Origin: Spirochaetales bacterium
Lineage (GTDB): Bacteria > Spirochaetota > Spirochaetia > Sphaerochaetales > Sphaerochaetaceae
Direction: 5' to 3'
NCBI GenBank assembly: GCA_022788185.1
Contig: JALEVV010000086.1
Span: 1 to 39,807, forward strand
Length of the DNA stretch: 39,807 nt
Position numbers and translations under genes: made by a program
Shown: in pieces, positions 31,660 to 39,280 of the stretch
Layout of the letters: every line of letters starts with the position of its first letter
How positions within the stretch are numbered: the stretch's first letter is position 1
The notes under the pieces: generated by a model
What the model saw: the letters and a program-made list of their open reading frames with translations, nothing else
What the model was told of the DNA's origin: nothing
The model's database searches: none

Positions 31660-31885
31660 ACATAGACAGTGCCAGAGTGTATACGGCATTCATCGTCCTT
31701 ATGATTTGCCTTCTCGTTCTCATCCAGCTCAAGCTCAATTATACTCTCTATCCCGTCAGCACCCAGGACACATGGCACTGAAAAGAAGGTATCACGATGA
31801 CCGTACTCACCGTCAAGACAAACGGACACGGGAATGATTCGGTGCTCATTGTGAAAAACTGCCCTGACCACTTCCGCGGAGTTCG
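31660..31885 (-). pseudogene. C-terminal remnant of an L-lactate dehydrogenase
   Basis: From about 31885 the minus strand reads AEVVRAVFHNEHRIIPVSVC, LDGEYGHRDTFFSVPCVLGA and DGIESIIELELDENEKA, the end of the LDH fold (substrate-domain strands and the last helix). The first roughly 230 residues, including NAD and catalytic motifs, are missing. After ENEKA a one-base shift gives a frame ending in TLALSM and a TAA that overlaps the aminotransferase ribosome site, suggesting a second frameshift. An open frame starting at 31982 covers it, but its beginning is antisense to the flavodoxin remnant. Confidence 0.8.
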
Positions 31886-32184
31886 GTCCCTCATCAATGG
31901 ATGAATATGATGCCATCGCATTCGGTTGTCCCGCAATGGGCGCAGATGAACTGTAGGAAGGTGAATTCGGACCCATGTTCACTTCATGCGAGGAAAAACT
32001 TGAGGGAAAGGAAATCGCCCTGTTCGGTTCCTATGGCTGGGGTGACGGTGAATGGATGAGAAACTGGGAGGATAACTGCAGGGCTGACGGGGCTGATCTG
32101 GCGTATGAGAGTGTCATATGCAACGAAACACCCGATGAGGAAGGCCTTTCAGCGTGCAGGCTTCTCGGTGCGGCACTTGCGTGA
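31880..32184 (+). pseudogene. C-terminal remnant of a flavodoxin, with an in-frame stop
   Basis: The plus strand reads SSMDEYDAIAFGCPAMGADEL, then TAG at 31954-31956, then EGEFGPMFTSCEEKLEGKE and IALFGSYGWGDGEWMRNWED, ending TPDEEGLSACRLLGAALA. This is the second half of a short-chain flavodoxin including the GCPAMG and GSYGWGDGEWM flavin loops. The N-terminal FMN-phosphate loop is lost, replaced at about 31880 by the LDH remnant on the other strand. Confidence 0.82.
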
Positions 32185-32230
32185 CAAGTCAAAACGGAGA
32201 GAGAATTTTCTTCCTATCTGAATCCAGATG

Positions 32231-32260
32231 AAAAATGCGGACTTTTACAGGTCCGCATTT
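32231..32260 (-). terminator. Rho-independent terminator of tRNA-Arg
   Basis: On the minus strand AAATGCGGAC and GTCCGCATTT pair around an 8-nt loop and are followed by TTC. It lies 3 nt past the tRNA. Confidence 0.85.
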
Positions 32261-32262
32261 AT

Positions 32263-32334
32263 TGTTCCCGGCGGGAATCGAACCCGCATCGAAGGCTCCG
32301 GAGGCCTACGTATTATCCATTATACTACAGGAAC
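32263..32334 (-). tRNA. tRNA-Arg (anticodon CCG)
   Basis: 72 nt on the minus strand. Acceptor stem GTTCCTG/CGGGAAC (one G-U pair) with discriminator A. The anticodon loop CTCCGGA gives CCG for CGG codons; the top pair of the anticodon stem (T-T) is mismatched, the other four pair. T arm GCGGG-TTCGATT-CCCGC. CCA is not encoded. Confidence 0.93.
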
Positions 32335-32386
32335 CGCTGGTAGGTTATTCTATCAGAGGGTTTGGTTTTTGTTAAGATGCCTTTTA

Positions 32387-32689
32387 TTACCTCACGGTTT
32401 CCAGAAGAAAGCTTACGGGTCTCACTCCGTCATTGCATGAGATGACAGCAGTATAGGGATTCTTCATCCACCCGTCGAATAAATCACCGCCGCCTGAAGC
32501 AAGGGCAAAAATATAGGGATAAAGATCATGCCAGGCACTCTGACAGAAGCCCTCAGGACAGAGTGCGTCACAGCTTATGAAAACATCGCCTTCCCTTACC
32601 GGGCAGGCATCCCTCATGGGATTCTCGTACATTGCCGCAAGATCCTCATGAAAGACCTTCTTCACGGCCGTTATCCTTACTTTTTTCAT
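32387..32689 (-). CDS. TIGR04076-family small protein
   Basis: 100 residues from the ATG at 32689; a GTG two codons earlier is also possible. KKVRITAVKKVFHEDLA, then EGDVFISCDALCPEGFCQSA and a late DGVRPVSFLLE are family features, with Cys residues spread through the chain. Function unknown; no partner is conserved that I can name. No Shine-Dalgarno: TATACT lies 8 nt before the ATG. Divergent from the DUF2974-like gene. A second family member is at 37103-37465. Confidence 0.75.
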   Translation of the reverse strand: MKKVRITAVKKVFHEDLAAMYENPMRDACPVREGDVFISCDALCPEGFCQSAWHDLYPYIFALASGGGDLFDGWMKNPYTAVISCNDGVRPVSFLLETVR

Positions 32690-32757
32690 ACTCACAGAGT
32701 ATAGTGCAGCAACAGGCCAGGATAAAGAAAAACATTTCCGTTTTGGCCGTTACCGAT

Positions 32758-32763
32758 TATATT
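32758..32763 (+). promoter_or_regulatory. -10-like box 6 nt before the DUF2974-type start
   Basis: TATATT at 32758-32763 is followed by 6 nt and ATG at 32770. There is no Shine-Dalgarno. The -35 region (TTTCCG at 17 bp) is weak. Confidence 0.45.
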
Positions 32764-32769
32764 CATGGC

Positions 32770-33828
32770 ATGACCAACATCGTCGATTACACCGGATCAT
32801 ATCTTTATACATTCAGACAGAAGGGCTTCAATGAACTTGATGCCCTTGCTCTCTCATACCTTTCATACTTCCGCTTTCCCTCACGGTTTACGGCCCTGAG
32901 GTCGAATGAAGGGATGAAGCTGAGGGATCTGAACCTTGCGGAACACTATGAGATGTATTTCAGCGGGACGTTCGATGCGAAAAGCTCGAAGGAACTGTTC
33001 CGGAACATGACTTCATCACCGCGTTACAGGGACGTTACGGTGAAATATGTGACAGAAAAGCTTGATGAGGCGAGGGAGAAGCAGTTTGCAGCCCTCTGCT
33101 TTGAGCTTGTCCCCGGCACGCTGGCAGTAAGCTTCCGGGGAACGGATGCTTCCTTCACCGGCTGGAAGGAGGACTTCAACATGTCATTCACCTTCCCCGT
33201 TCCCTCTCAGAAAGAGGCAAAGAAGTATCTTGAAAAGGTTGCGGGGGACAGCGACAGGATATATGTCATGGGGCACTCCAAGGGTGGTAACCTGGCAGTG
33301 TATGCCGCAATGATGGCAAGGGAGGACGTGAAGGCCAGGATTAAGAGAATCTATTCACTGGACGGCCCGGGTTTCCCCGGGGAAGTGCTGAAGGGCAGTG
33401 AATTCAGGAGCATATCGTCAAGACTTGTGAAGATAGTACCCCAGTCCTCGATAATAGGACTGCTTCTGAAAAATCCGGATAGACTGAAGATCGTGAAGAG
33501 TTCATCCATCTCCCTCTTCCAGCATGATCCATATACCTGGCTCGTGGAGGACAATTCCTTTAAGGAAGCCTCAAAGCTTTCACCCGAGGCCCTGCGATTC
33601 AACAGGAAGATCGATGCGGCACTCTCCACAATGGAAAGTGATGAAAGAAGGAAGTTCGTCGACACGCTCTTTGAAATCGTATGTTCCACGGGAGCCGCCG
33701 ACACCGATGACTTCTTCAAGCATTTACCCAAAACCCTTCCCTCATCACTTTTGGCCTACTCCAGACTCAGTGATGAGAAGAAGGATCTGATGAAGCAGGC
33801 ATTTTCGGCCATGAGAACCCTTAAGTGA
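32770..33828 (+). CDS. DUF2974 (Mbeg1-like) alpha/beta hydrolase
   Basis: 352 residues from ATG 32770; the frame is open upstream to 32632 but that part overlaps the divergent gene and lacks family sequence. MTNIVDYTGSYLYTFRQKGF and NELDALALSYLSYF are the N-terminal DUF2974 block. AVSFRGTDASFTGWKEDFN and the nucleophile elbow MGHSKGGNLAVYAA (Ser170) indicate a lipase-like fold. No signal peptide, so cytoplasmic. The substrate is unknown. The 3' end overlaps the convergent chromate-transporter gene by 8 bp. Confidence 0.85.
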   Translation: MTNIVDYTGSYLYTFRQKGFNELDALALSYLSYFRFPSRFTALRSNEGMKLRDLNLAEHYEMYFSGTFDAKSSKELFRNMTSSPRYRDVTVKYVTEKLDEAREKQFAALCFELVPGTLAVSFRGTDASFTGWKEDFNMSFTFPVPSQKEAKKYLEKVAGDSDRIYVMGHSKGGNLAVYAAMMAREDVKARIKRIYSLDGPGFPGEVLKGSEFRSISSRLVKIVPQSSIIGLLLKNPDRLKIVKSSSISLFQHDPYTWLVEDNSFKEASKLSPEALRFNRKIDAALSTMESDERRKFVDTLFEIVCSTGAADTDDFFKHLPKTLPSSLLAYSRLSDEKKDLMKQAFSAMRTLK

Positions 33829-34426
33829 AGGAAAAGACTATGCCGACAACTGCCGATGCTGCTATGAAGATGATCGGGTGAAGGCCCTTGGTCTTCTTCA
33901 CCTTATTCGTAAGTATCCATAATATTACGGCCAGGATGATGCCCTTGATGTTCACTGCCTCAATGCACCAGCCCGCAGTCCTTATAACCTCCTCATAAAA
34001 GAGGTTTGCGACGGCAACGGTAATTCCTGCCGCTGCGATCAGGGCTGCCGAGGTGGGTCTGAGTCCATAGAAGGCACTGTTAACATACTTATTGTCCCTG
34101 AAGCTCTTGAGGAAGGAAGCTATTATGAGGATGACTATTATCGATGGAGCGACAAGTCCCAGGGAGGCCACTGCGGCTCCGAGGACTGCAGTCGGGATTC
34201 CCGCCACATCCATTCCGGTCACGTAACCGACATAGGTTGCCATGTTGACCCCGATGGGCCCGGGAGTGGACTCGCTTACCGCGATCATGTTGAAAAGGTC
34301 TGCCTGCGTGAACCATCCGGTCCGAGCCGAAATGTCATAGAGGAAGGGAATGGTGGCCATACCGCCGCCGACGGCAAAGAGTCCGACCTTGAAGAATTCA
34401 TAGAAAAGCCTGAAAAAGAGCATCAT
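33821..34426 (-). CDS. Chromate transporter half (CHR family), second of a pair
   Basis: 201 residues with five or six hydrophobic segments. The CHR signature is clear: FKVGLFAVGGGMATIPFLYD, then SESTPGPIGVNMATYVGY. It is a short-chain CHR protein that works with the partner half upstream as a heterodimer. Chromate efflux is the founding activity; many members have unknown substrates. Start overlaps the partner's stop by 4 bp with GGGGAGGG upstream. Last gene of the seven-gene operon. Confidence 0.92.
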   Translation of the reverse strand: MMLFFRLFYEFFKVGLFAVGGGMATIPFLYDISARTGWFTQADLFNMIAVSESTPGPIGVNMATYVGYVTGMDVAGIPTAVLGAAVASLGLVAPSIIVILIIASFLKSFRDNKYVNSAFYGLRPTSAALIAAAGITVAVANLFYEEVIRTAGWCIEAVNIKGIILAVILWILTNKVKKTKGLHPIIFIAASAVVGIVFSFT

Positions 34427-34965
34427 TTTCCCTCCCCCTTAAAATTCTGTATCACGATTCCGAGAACGGCCGCAATGATGACGAAAATGACGGGATTGAG
34501 CGACGTGAAGTATGCCAGCGACATGACGGCGATGAATATTACAAGCGTTGCCTTATCGACGATGGCCTTTCTGAAAAGCTTAATGACCGCATTGAGGATG
34601 AGGACGCAGACACAGATCCTGATGCCTGCAAAGGCCTTCTGGACCACGGCCAGGTGGGAGAAGGTCTCAATCACACCGGCAAGGAGCGTTATTATGAGAA
34701 AGGACGGGAAGACAAGCCCGAGCGTCGCTATGATTCCACCGGCAACCCCGCCCTGCTTCTGTCCGATCATGGTGGCAGTGTTCACCGCTATGATTCCAGG
34801 CGTGCACTGCCCGATGGCAAAGTAATCCATTATTTCCTCATCGGTCGCCCACTTTTTCTTCTGGACGACCTCCCGCTGGAGGATCGGGAGCATTGCATAT
34901 CCGCCCCCGAAGGTCATCACGCCCATTCTGGCGAAAGTAACGAATAAGTCAGCATATAAATTCAT
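34423..34965 (-). CDS. Chromate transporter half (CHR family), first of a pair
   Basis: 180 residues, five or six hydrophobic segments. MGVMTFGGGYAMLPILQREV and GQCTPGIIAVNTATMIGQ repeat the CHR motif found in the partner, consistent with the two halves facing opposite ways. It overlaps the DUF5131-like gene stop by 4 bp and the next half by 4 bp. Confidence 0.92.
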   Translation of the reverse strand: MNLYADLFVTFARMGVMTFGGGYAMLPILQREVVQKKKWATDEEIMDYFAIGQCTPGIIAVNTATMIGQKQGGVAGGIIATLGLVFPSFLIITLLAGVIETFSHLAVVQKAFAGIRICVCVLILNAVIKLFRKAIVDKATLVIFIAVMSLAYFTSLNPVIFVIIAAVLGIVIQNFKGEGK

Positions 34966-35732
34966 GAAAACAATTCTGAGGTATTTGAGCTTTCTTTTCC
35001 AGTAGGAAAGAGCACTCTTTCACTCTCATAGTCGATGCCTGCCTTTCCCGCCTGAGATGCGAGGATGGATGTCCTGAGTCTGTAGGACACGCCGTCCTTC
35101 ACGAAGTTGGTCGCACACTGCCTGAAAATAAAGGAAACATCGTGCCTTACGCACTGATCCCTGATATCCAGGACCCAGGAGTAGTCCATCACCCTTCCAT
35201 CCGTATCGGCTTCCCCTCCGACAGTCACAAAATCGATTTCAGGAAGATACCTTTCCAGATCGACAGGACCCACCAGCGGCTGTGCCGTGATCCCCCTGTG
35301 CTTTATGGGAAGGGATGTGAAAATGCCAAGACGTTCATCGGCTGTACGCTGGTCCTCAATGGTGCAGCATACATAGACGTTGTCATATCCGTCGCCCCAG
35401 TCGGGAGGAAGGCACTTCTCAAACCTCGTGATGCGCTTGGTGAGAAAGAGAAAGGAACAGTCCTGACGTTCCCTTATCATCTTCCACGCCTCACCTCTCC
35501 AGCCATCTGCCTCCTCAATGAGGAAATCAGAGGAGAAGCAGAGCCAGACGAGACCCGGCTTCATTTTATATTCCCCATTCCGTTTCCTCTCCACGGGACG
35601 GTAAAACTGCGGAGTTCTCGTGATGACGGAAGTATCGACACCTCGTTTCGCATCACCCTTATGGATGTAGCAGTGAAGGCATCCGGTGCTGCACTTCCGG
35701 CATCCCCTCCAGGGATTCCAGAGGGAAGGCAT
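34962..35732 (-). CDS. DUF5131-family (phage gp37/gp68-like) protein, radical-SAM-like
   Basis: 256 residues from ATG 35732; a TTG directly before it is also in frame. WNPWRGCRKCSTGCLHCYI (6-24) has four cysteines (12, 15, 19, 22), where the family normally reads WNPxxGC...GCxxCY, so an iron-sulfur centre is likely. FLFLTKRITRFEKCLP and VYVCCTIEDQRTADERL are further family blocks, and FVTVGGEADTDGRVMDYSWVLDIRDQC closes it. Members occur in phages and bacteria; the reaction is unknown. The start shares one base with the YoaP stop (TGATG). Confidence 0.85.
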   Translation of the reverse strand: MPSLWNPWRGCRKCSTGCLHCYIHKGDAKRGVDTSVITRTPQFYRPVERKRNGEYKMKPGLVWLCFSSDFLIEEADGWRGEAWKMIRERQDCSFLFLTKRITRFEKCLPPDWGDGYDNVYVCCTIEDQRTADERLGIFTSLPIKHRGITAQPLVGPVDLERYLPEIDFVTVGGEADTDGRVMDYSWVLDIRDQCVRHDVSFIFRQCATNFVKDGVSYRLRTSILASQAGKAGIDYESERVLFPTGKESSNTSELFS

Positions 35733-36475
35733 CAAAGGTAATCCTTCAGAAGCTTTTCCGCTTTCTTTTCGTTAAGAATCTCATGGGTGATGAGCCTTCC
35801 GTCCTTAAAGAGGCTGAAGGTGGTCCAGACTGCGGGAGATGACAGGGCATCCTCATGGGATTCAATCTTCCTGACCTTAAGCTCCACACCCCTGTCCCGG
35901 AAGAACTTCACTGTCTCGGGGACATATTCCGCCGTGTACGGACATGCATCGCTGTATACCAGCAGAAAACCCTTCCCCTCATCATGCCGGTGCTCAAATG
36001 AGGGTTTCGGAGCATCAGGAGCGAAGGGAAGATACAGTAGGTCAAAGTACGGTGCTGCCCTATCCGCAACTGAAAATCCATGCTTTTTCAGGAAAGCCGG
36101 ATCGGAAAGAAACGGTTTCTTTCTCTCCGATGAGATGCACGTAAGCCCGCAGAAACCTTTCTCACGCGCATCCCTGATGCACGCTTCAAGCAGTTCTGAT
36201 CCATAACCATGTCCCTTCAGAGAGCCCGATACCCAGAAGCATGAGACGTGCATATAGCCGGGTGCGCTGACGGGAAAAAGGGATACATCGGCGGGAAGAT
36301 ACTCGATGAAGCACTTTCCCCGGGCATCGGCTTTGAGGAACACAAGTCCCCTGTCCATCATATTTCCGAGGTAAGACTTCTTCGTCACGACCTTCACGTC
36401 ATCATCCTTTGCGATCGCACAGCATATGTGCTCCTTACGGATATTATCATGAGTCAGCTTAACGTAATCCACCAC
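35732..36475 (-). CDS. GNAT acetyltransferase with YoaP-like C-terminal domain
   Basis: 247 residues starting at a GTG with GGAGG upstream. The N-terminal GNAT domain (1-150) has the acetyl-CoA loop GSLKGHGYGSELLEACI. The C-terminal half (about 160-245) begins with DACPYTAEYVPETVKFFRDR, a thioredoxin-like YoaP domain with one Cys-Pro. Substrate unknown. It overlaps the GyrI-like gene by 17 bp and the DUF5131 gene by one base. Confidence 0.85.
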   Translation of the reverse strand: MVDYVKLTHDNIRKEHICCAIAKDDDVKVVTKKSYLGNMMDRGLVFLKADARGKCFIEYLPADVSLFPVSAPGYMHVSCFWVSGSLKGHGYGSELLEACIRDAREKGFCGLTCISSERKKPFLSDPAFLKKHGFSVADRAAPYFDLLYLPFAPDAPKPSFEHRHDEGKGFLLVYSDACPYTAEYVPETVKFFRDRGVELKVRKIESHEDALSSPAVWTTFSLFKDGRLITHEILNEKKAEKLLKDYL

Positions 36476-37103
36476 GCCTCCTGACAGGGTGCCTTATGAC
36501 GGTCCTTAGCTTTTCCGGTGCGCATTTTCTGGGATCCGACAGATAGATCTCGTGGTGAAGCCTTATAGGCGAAAAATCCAGCTCATAGCCGTTTTCAAGG
36601 GCAAAGTCATCCATAACCTTCACCGTGGCAGGCTCATCATCAAAAGCTCCCACATGCATGATCTGAACACAGAGCCCCTCATCGGCAGTGAGAAGCTCTG
36701 CCTTCGAGACATCAATGTTCTTTTTCCTTTCAGCTTCCCTTACCGCCCACTGAAACACATCCTCTGTGACAAAATCAGGCACCCTGATCATCGAAATCCA
36801 GTGAAATTCATCCTTGCGGGAGTAATCGACGCCGGAAATCCCCTCCTGATACCACAGTCCCTCAAGTGGAGGAACGACATATTCGAAGTACCCCTCGATC
36901 ATGTGGCCTCCCTTAGGACTCATCTTAATTGTGTATGCAAGCGCATAGAGAAGTCCGACTGCCTTTTTGTAGTCCCCTTCCTCATCATTGGGGTTTCCGA
37001 ATCCCCTTACCGCAAGATACTTCATCGGAGGCACGGTCACAATGCCCGGCTTTCCGGAAGGAAGGTAGAATTCCTTATATTCCTTTTTGAAGTCAAATGC
37101 CAT
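36459..37103 (-). CDS. GyrI-like small-molecule-binding protein
   Basis: 214 residues, soluble. The pattern IVTVPPMKYLAVRGFGNPND, FEYVVPPLEGLWYQ and ELLTADEGLCVQIMHVGAFD matches the GyrI/SHS2-type ligand-binding fold used in drug-sensing regulators; the conserved late Glu region is present. There is no DNA-binding domain, so it is a stand-alone binder or hydrolase. GGGGAGAATG precedes the ATG. It follows the TIGR04076-like gene with one shared base. Confidence 0.85.
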   Translation of the reverse strand: MAFDFKKEYKEFYLPSGKPGIVTVPPMKYLAVRGFGNPNDEEGDYKKAVGLLYALAYTIKMSPKGGHMIEGYFEYVVPPLEGLWYQEGISGVDYSRKDEFHWISMIRVPDFVTEDVFQWAVREAERKKNIDVSKAELLTADEGLCVQIMHVGAFDDEPATVKVMDDFALENGYELDFSPIRLHHEIYLSDPRKCAPEKLRTVIRHPVRRRGGLR

Positions 37104-37465
37104 TATTCATTCTCCCCTGTATGGTAAAACCCTCCCGTATGGAAGTTCTCATTGCCAAGGCTTTCCGCCTTAAGGTGGAACAGCACGCACCCGTCGGGGC
37201 ACACCAGATCCTTCTCATACGCAGAAGATCCTCCCACCTTCGTAAGGTCACCTCCGCTTCTTACCGCTTCCATGATGGGATAGAGCATCATCATTGTCTT
37301 GGAGCATATGCCGTATCCCTGATTGTTGACCGGACAGCCGTATGTGCACTTATACACATCCCCCACCTCCTCACCGTTACGGCAGTAATGTTCGGTCTTA
37401 CTTCCCCGCAGGAATCCCGTAACGGTAACGGTGAATTCATACTCCTCGTCATACCACTTTTTCAT
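37103..37465 (-). CDS. TIGR04076-family protein, second copy
   Basis: 120 residues, Cys-rich. MKKWYDEEYEFTVTVTGFLR, then KCTYGCPVNNQGYGICSKTM and CPDGCVLFHLKAES, with seven Cys placed as pairs that could bind a metal. Function unknown. GAGGAGG precedes the ATG. It starts 4 bp before the WYL regulator ends. The 32387-32689 protein shares the family plan but few identical positions. Confidence 0.75.
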   Translation of the reverse strand: MKKWYDEEYEFTVTVTGFLRGSKTEHYCRNGEEVGDVYKCTYGCPVNNQGYGICSKTMMMLYPIMEAVRSGGDLTKVGGSSAYEKDLVCPDGCVLFHLKAESLGNENFHTGGFYHTGENE

Positions 37466-38232
37466 GGATCCTCCTCATAGACAGACAGAATCTCAGCTGC
37501 CCTCTGCTTTATAAGATTAACAAGATGTTCAGGGCCCAGAACCTTCACCTGACGGCCGAAGGTAAGCATCCAGCTAAGGATCCCTTCCTCGTCGGAAAGC
37601 TCCGGATAGGGGACAATGCGGGGAGTAAACACTTCACCCTGAAGGGGAGATGTCATTCTTGATAGCTTGAAAAGCCTGAAGTCCTCCCTCACCCGGCACC
37701 AGGCCCAGAGGTACCAGCTGCTCCAGCGGAATACCAGATAGTATGGCTCCACGCACCTCTCGCTTTCCCCCTTCGGGGATGAGTAGGTGAAGGTCACGCA
37801 CCTTCGTGCGGCTATGGAACGCTCGATCAGGGAGATCTTCCTCACTGTCTCCTCGCCGCCCCACGACCTCAGGTCTATGAGCATGTGACCGCTTCCGGAG
37901 AGGTATGAAGATGAGCCCTCCTCCAGCTTTTCCATAAGCAGGGTGTACGATTCATCACCGGTTGCCGAGGCCAGACCTCTCAGGGCAGAGAGCATCATCC
38001 CGGTCTCCTTTTCCGAGAGCAGTGCATGATCAAGGGTGAAGCCCTCCATCAGGCTTACACCTCCGCCATGCCCCTGCATTGTCCGCACGGGTATACCTGC
38101 CATCGAAAGCGCTTCAATGTCGCGGAGGACAGTACGCCTCGACACCTCGAAAAGCCTTGCCAGCTCTGCAGTGCTGATATTCTTTCTCTTCAGCAGCACC
38201 GCTGCCATTCCCATGAGTCTTTCTGTCTTCAC
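37462..38232 (-). CDS. YafY-like transcriptional regulator with HTH and WYL domains
   Basis: 256 residues from a GTG at 38232, chosen because YafY proteins begin at this point (VKTERLMGMAAVLLKRKNIS) and because TATACT lies 6 nt before it; an ATG at 38250 is the alternative. Residues 1-55 are a winged helix (TAELARLFEVSRRTVLRDIE). The WYL domain follows (about 120-200) with PYYLVFRWSSWYLWAWC, where WYL is present as WYLWAW. WYL domains sense ligands such as nucleic acids or metabolites. First gene of the seven-gene operon; a palindrome overlaps its promoter. Confidence 0.9.
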   Translation of the reverse strand: MKTERLMGMAAVLLKRKNISTAELARLFEVSRRTVLRDIEALSMAGIPVRTMQGHGGGVSLMEGFTLDHALLSEKETGMMLSALRGLASATGDESYTLLMEKLEEGSSSYLSGSGHMLIDLRSWGGEETVRKISLIERSIAARRCVTFTYSSPKGESERCVEPYYLVFRWSSWYLWAWCRVREDFRLFKLSRMTSPLQGEVFTPRIVPYPELSDEEGILSWMLTFGRQVKVLGPEHLVNLIKQRAAEILSVYEEDP

Positions 38233-38238
38233 ATGGGA

Positions 38239-38278
38239 AGTATAAGGCATAAAACATGACTTCTGTGTGTCATGTTTT
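38239..38278 (-). promoter_or_regulatory. Promoter and palindromic operator of the WYL operon
   Basis: A perfect inverted repeat AAAACATGAC-N8-GTCATGTTTT (38251-38278) covers the spacer and -35 region of a minus-strand promoter with TATACT at 38244-38239. It includes the stop codon of the upstream hydrolase. A self-regulatory site for the WYL protein is the simplest reading. Confidence 0.6.
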
Positions 38279-38824
38279 CTTCATTCTCATCCAGTTCCTT
38301 ACCGCATCCATCTCGGAAGGTGTATGAAGCCAGTGATGGGAGCCTTCAAGGAAGGTGACATCGGAAAAGACCCTTTCCGTTACGACTGTATTCATGACCT
38401 CATCAAGACTTCCCGCAATCACATGGGTGGGGACCCTCCAGTCTTCCCTGCTGTTCCTCACATAAGTAAGGTACTCCCAGGAAAGCTCCCCGATGGTCCC
38501 CTTTTCCATGAGCTCATCCTCACTCACTCCCGCACTTTCCATCATCGAAAGGATTAATGCCTCCATATCGGAAACCGGGGAAATGAAGAAGGCTTCCTTC
38601 ACCCGGGAAGACAGCCCTGAGCTCATGAAGAAAAACGCACCGATGCTGACTGCTATAAGGGTGAAATCCATTCTCTCACCGATGAAGGCCCTTACTTCCT
38701 CCCCGAAGTCCCAGGGAGTCTCGCTTTTGTAATCAAAAGAGACTATTTCCTCTCCCGGAAACACGCTGCGGTAAGCTTCCGCTTCCCCTGCATTTCCGCC
38801 TTTACCATGAATGAATAACACCAT
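38270..38824 (-). CDS. Small alpha/beta hydrolase
   Basis: 184 residues. MVLFIHGKGGNAGEAEAYRS gives the HGxGG oxyanion loop; the nucleophile elbow reads AVSIGAFF, with Ser in a non-canonical AxSxGA context. The likely acid lies near GSLDEVM and the base in GSHHWLH. Serine hydrolase of unknown substrate. It starts 6 bp after the GNAT stop with GGAG upstream. Confidence 0.8.
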   Translation of the reverse strand: MVLFIHGKGGNAGEAEAYRSVFPGEEIVSFDYKSETPWDFGEEVRAFIGERMDFTLIAVSIGAFFFMSSGLSSRVKEAFFISPVSDMEALILSMMESAGVSEDELMEKGTIGELSWEYLTYVRNSREDWRVPTHVIAGSLDEVMNTVVTERVFSDVTFLEGSHHWLHTPSEMDAVRNWMRMKKT

Positions 38825-38830
38825 TTTCTT

Positions 38831-39280
38831 CTACTCCAATCGATATTCCATTTCAGCTTCCGAGGGGACAAATCCGAACTTCTCATAACAGGGTCTTCCC
38901 ATATCCGTAGCTTCCAGTGAGACTGAGGTGACACCCCTTTTACGGGCTTCATCCATAAGGGCCGTGAGGATCCGGGTTGCCACACCCCTCCTCCTGAACT
39001 CCGGCTGAGTATACATGTTCATTACATATGCCTTCTTCCCTGATGGATTCTGATAAGTCGGCATCAGGGCATGGAAACACACGGAGCCGCACCCGGCAAA
39101 ACATCCGTCAGCGTAAGCATAAAGAGTGACATGGTCTCCTGTATCAAAGAAGCTCCTGCTTTCCCTTTCAACTTCCTTCATGTCAGTATTATCGGACAGT
39201 TTATTTGCCGCACGGAGCACCCTGGATCTTAATGAAACGAATTCTTCCCTGTCCTCAGCCTTTTTCAGTATTATGTTCAT
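38831..39280 (-). CDS. GNAT-family N-acetyltransferase
   Basis: 149 residues. The acetyl-CoA motif RRRGVATRILTALMDEARKR (about 97-116) and the preceding YVMNMYTQPEFR strand define the GNAT fold. C-terminal YEKFGFVPSEAEMEYRL is typical of the family. Substrate unknown. Its start overlaps the MATE gene by 26 bp. Confidence 0.9.
   Translation of the reverse strand: MNIILKKAEDREEFVSLRSRVLRAANKLSDNTDMKEVERESRSFFDTGDHVTLYAYADGCFAGCGSVCFHALMPTYQNPSGKKAYVMNMYTQPEFRRRGVATRILTALMDEARKRGVTSVSLEATDMGRPCYEKFGFVPSEAEMEYRLE

Noticed and set aside
31626-31982. 118-residue protein starting MNMGPNS
   Set aside because: Its first third is antisense to the flavodoxin remnant; only the LDH-like tail is meaningful, so it is a pseudogene.
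32632-32769. Upstream extension of the DUF2974-type gene
   Set aside because: It overlaps the divergent TIGR04076-like gene and its promoter and lacks family sequence.
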